This document shows, piece by piece, positions 63,000 through 64,000 of a stretch of 64,000 nt of DNA. Source of the stretch: Rhizobiaceae bacterium (GTDB taxonomy: Bacteria > Pseudomonadota > Alphaproteobacteria > Rhizobiales > Rhizobiaceae); NCBI GenBank assembly GCA_017640615.1, contig JAEPQK010000002.1:682001-746000 (forward strand), given 5' to 3'. The position numbers and the translations under genes are program-made. Position 1 is the first letter of the stretch, and the number at the start of each line of letters is the position of its first letter. The notes under the pieces were generated by a model that was not told the DNA's origin, ran no database searches, and saw only the letters and a program-made list of their open reading frames with translations.

Positions 63000-63832
63000 G
63001 CACTGACGAGGAAGACATCGAGAAGTCGTCAGCGCCGCTGATGGAGCATCTGATCGAGCTGCGCCGGCGCCTGATGTGGTCGATCGGCGGGTTCTTCATC
63101 GCCTTCCTGGTATGTTTCTTCTTCGCCAAGCAGCTCTTCAACCTGCTGGTCATTCCGTTCCAGTGGGCCACGCAATGGGCCGGGCTCGACCCCAAGCAGG
63201 TTGAGCTCATCTATACCGCGCCACAAGAATTCTTTTTCACGCAGATCAAGCTTGGCATGTTTGGCGGGCTGGTCATCGCGTTCCCGCTGATTGCCGCGCA
63301 GATCTATAAGTTCGTTGCGCCGGGTCTCTACCGCAACGAGCGGGCTGCGTTCCGCCCGTACCTGGTGGCCACGCCGATCCTGTTCCTGATCGGCGCATCG
63401 CTGGTCTATTTTTTCTTCACCCCGATGGTGATGTGGTTCTTCCTGTCGATGCAGCAGGTTGGCCCCGAACAGGAAATCCAAATTTCGCTGCTACCGAAGG
63501 TTTCAGAATATCTCGGTCTGATCATGACCCTGATTTTCTCCTTCGGGCTCGTCTTCCAGCTTCCCGTGGTGACGACGCTGATGGCGCGCGTCGGGCTCAT
63601 CACCGCTCAGGGACTGGCCGACAAGCGCAAATACGCAATCGTGTTCGCCTTCGTGACGGCGGCGATCCTCACCCCGCCCGATCCCGTCAGCCAGATCGGT
63701 CTTGCGGTCCCGACGATCCTTCTCTACGAGGTCTCGATCTGGCTCGCCCGCCGGACGGAGCGCAAGCGCCTGGAAGCCGAAGCGGAAAGCGCCGAGCCTG
63801 AAGGCAGCGAAAATTCGGCAGCGGCGGAGTAA
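62996..63832 (+). CDS. tatC: Sec-independent translocase protein TatC
   Basis: 278 residues with six membrane helices. The conserved start PLMEHLIELRRRLMWSIGG, the loop LIYTAPQEFFFTQIKLGMFGG and FFTPMVMWFF are TatC hallmarks. It recognises twin-arginine signal peptides. A short Glu/Ala-rich tail ends the protein. Translationally coupled to tatB. serS starts 59 bp after it. Confidence 0.96.
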   Translation: MSTDEEDIEKSSAPLMEHLIELRRRLMWSIGGFFIAFLVCFFFAKQLFNLLVIPFQWATQWAGLDPKQVELIYTAPQEFFFTQIKLGMFGGLVIAFPLIAAQIYKFVAPGLYRNERAAFRPYLVATPILFLIGASLVYFFFTPMVMWFFLSMQQVGPEQEIQISLLPKVSEYLGLIMTLIFSFGLVFQLPVVTTLMARVGLITAQGLADKRKYAIVFAFVTAAILTPPDPVSQIGLAVPTILLYEVSIWLARRTERKRLEAEAESAEPEGSENSAAAE

Positions 63833-63891
63833 GCACTCCTCGCATCGGCTCGGGCCTGACATTGCTGACCGAAACGCATTGAGTGCCCGCC

Positions 63892-64000
63892 ATGCTCGAC
63901 ATCAAATGGATTCGCGAAAACCCTGAAGCTCTTGCCGAGGCGCTCGTTAAGCGCGGCTCGGACGAGGATGCCGCGAAATCCACCGTTGCCGATATTGTCG
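63892..64000 (+). CDS. serS: Seryl-tRNA synthetase, 5' part (continues beyond window)
   Basis: Only 36 codons are present, reading [20 protein letters not shown] then [16 protein letters not shown], the start of the N-terminal coiled-coil arm of Ser[14 protein letters not shown] matches the alphaproteobacterial SerS start, and the position after tatC is standard for Rhizobiales. The 3' part lies outside the window. Confidence 0.85.
   Translation, partial: MLDIKWIRENPEALAEALVKRGSDEDAAKSTVADIV

Overview
The window is a GC-rich chromosomal stretch of an alphaproteobacterium, most likely a Hyphomicrobiales (Rhizobiales) member close to Mesorhizobium/Phyllobacteriaceae. The evidence is the block order eno-ftsB-pdhA-pdhB-pdhC-(SGNH hydrolase)-lpdA-lipA-coq10/cinA-ispDF-dusB-ntrBC-ntrYX-trkA-dat-hfq-hflX, the nagZ-scpAB-tatABC-serS block, a CckA kinase, an NDUFA12-type complex I subunit, an ATP12 chaperone, and E1-beta with its own lipoyl domain. 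I see no IS element, prophage, CRISPR array, tRNA or rRNA. The window is core chromosome with a few small accessory insertions.

Region 1 (1-23.4 kb) is mosaic. It holds a FliO-like gene divergent from cckA with a consensus CtrA box just after cckA, small secreted or regulatory proteins, pccB, gloA, a double cold-shock protein, a DUF192 protein, two alpha/beta hydrolases, and a YcaQ-like protein. It also holds an MHYT-GGDEF-EAL cyclic-di-GMP enzyme, an enoyl-CoA hydratase, cysE, a gamma carbonic anhydrase, a BTLCP peptidase, a WYL regulator divergent from a RidA protein, a tandem-PilZ protein, a PAS protein, a rhomboid protease, a CBS protein and YjhX. It ends with a four-Cys DUF6455 protein whose upstream region carries an FNR/FixK-type box. 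A strong orphan terminator at 21.1 kb marks a candidate small RNA in the only gap longer than 300 bp.

Region 2 (23.4-40.7 kb) holds gatB, a run of small conserved proteins, then eno-ftsB and the pyruvate dehydrogenase genes. pdhC carries a long imperfect palindromic repeat inserted in frame in the linker after its lipoyl domain. An AT-richer NYN-domain gene has landed between pdhC and the SGNH hydrolase/lpdA. lipA follows and makes the lipoyl cofactor these subunits need. cinA and ispDF run the other way.

Region 3 (40.7-52.1 kb) is the nitrogen and redox regulation cluster dusB-ntrB-ntrC-ntrY-ntrX-trkA-dat-hfq-hflX, mostly overlapping or closely spaced. A perfect 11-bp inverted repeat lies between ntrC and ntrY, and NtrX lacks the sigma-54 contact motif that NtrC has.

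Region 4 (52.1-64 kb) holds a DegP/Q protease, rarA, crcB, an rluC-type synthase, a DMT exporter, atp12, nagZ, scpA-scpB, an orphan ABC ATPase, tatABC and the start of serS. The strongest leads are the in-frame repeat in pdhC, the FNR-box/DUF6455 pair, the CtrA box, the NYN insertion, the ntrC-ntrY inverted repeat and the orphan terminator.
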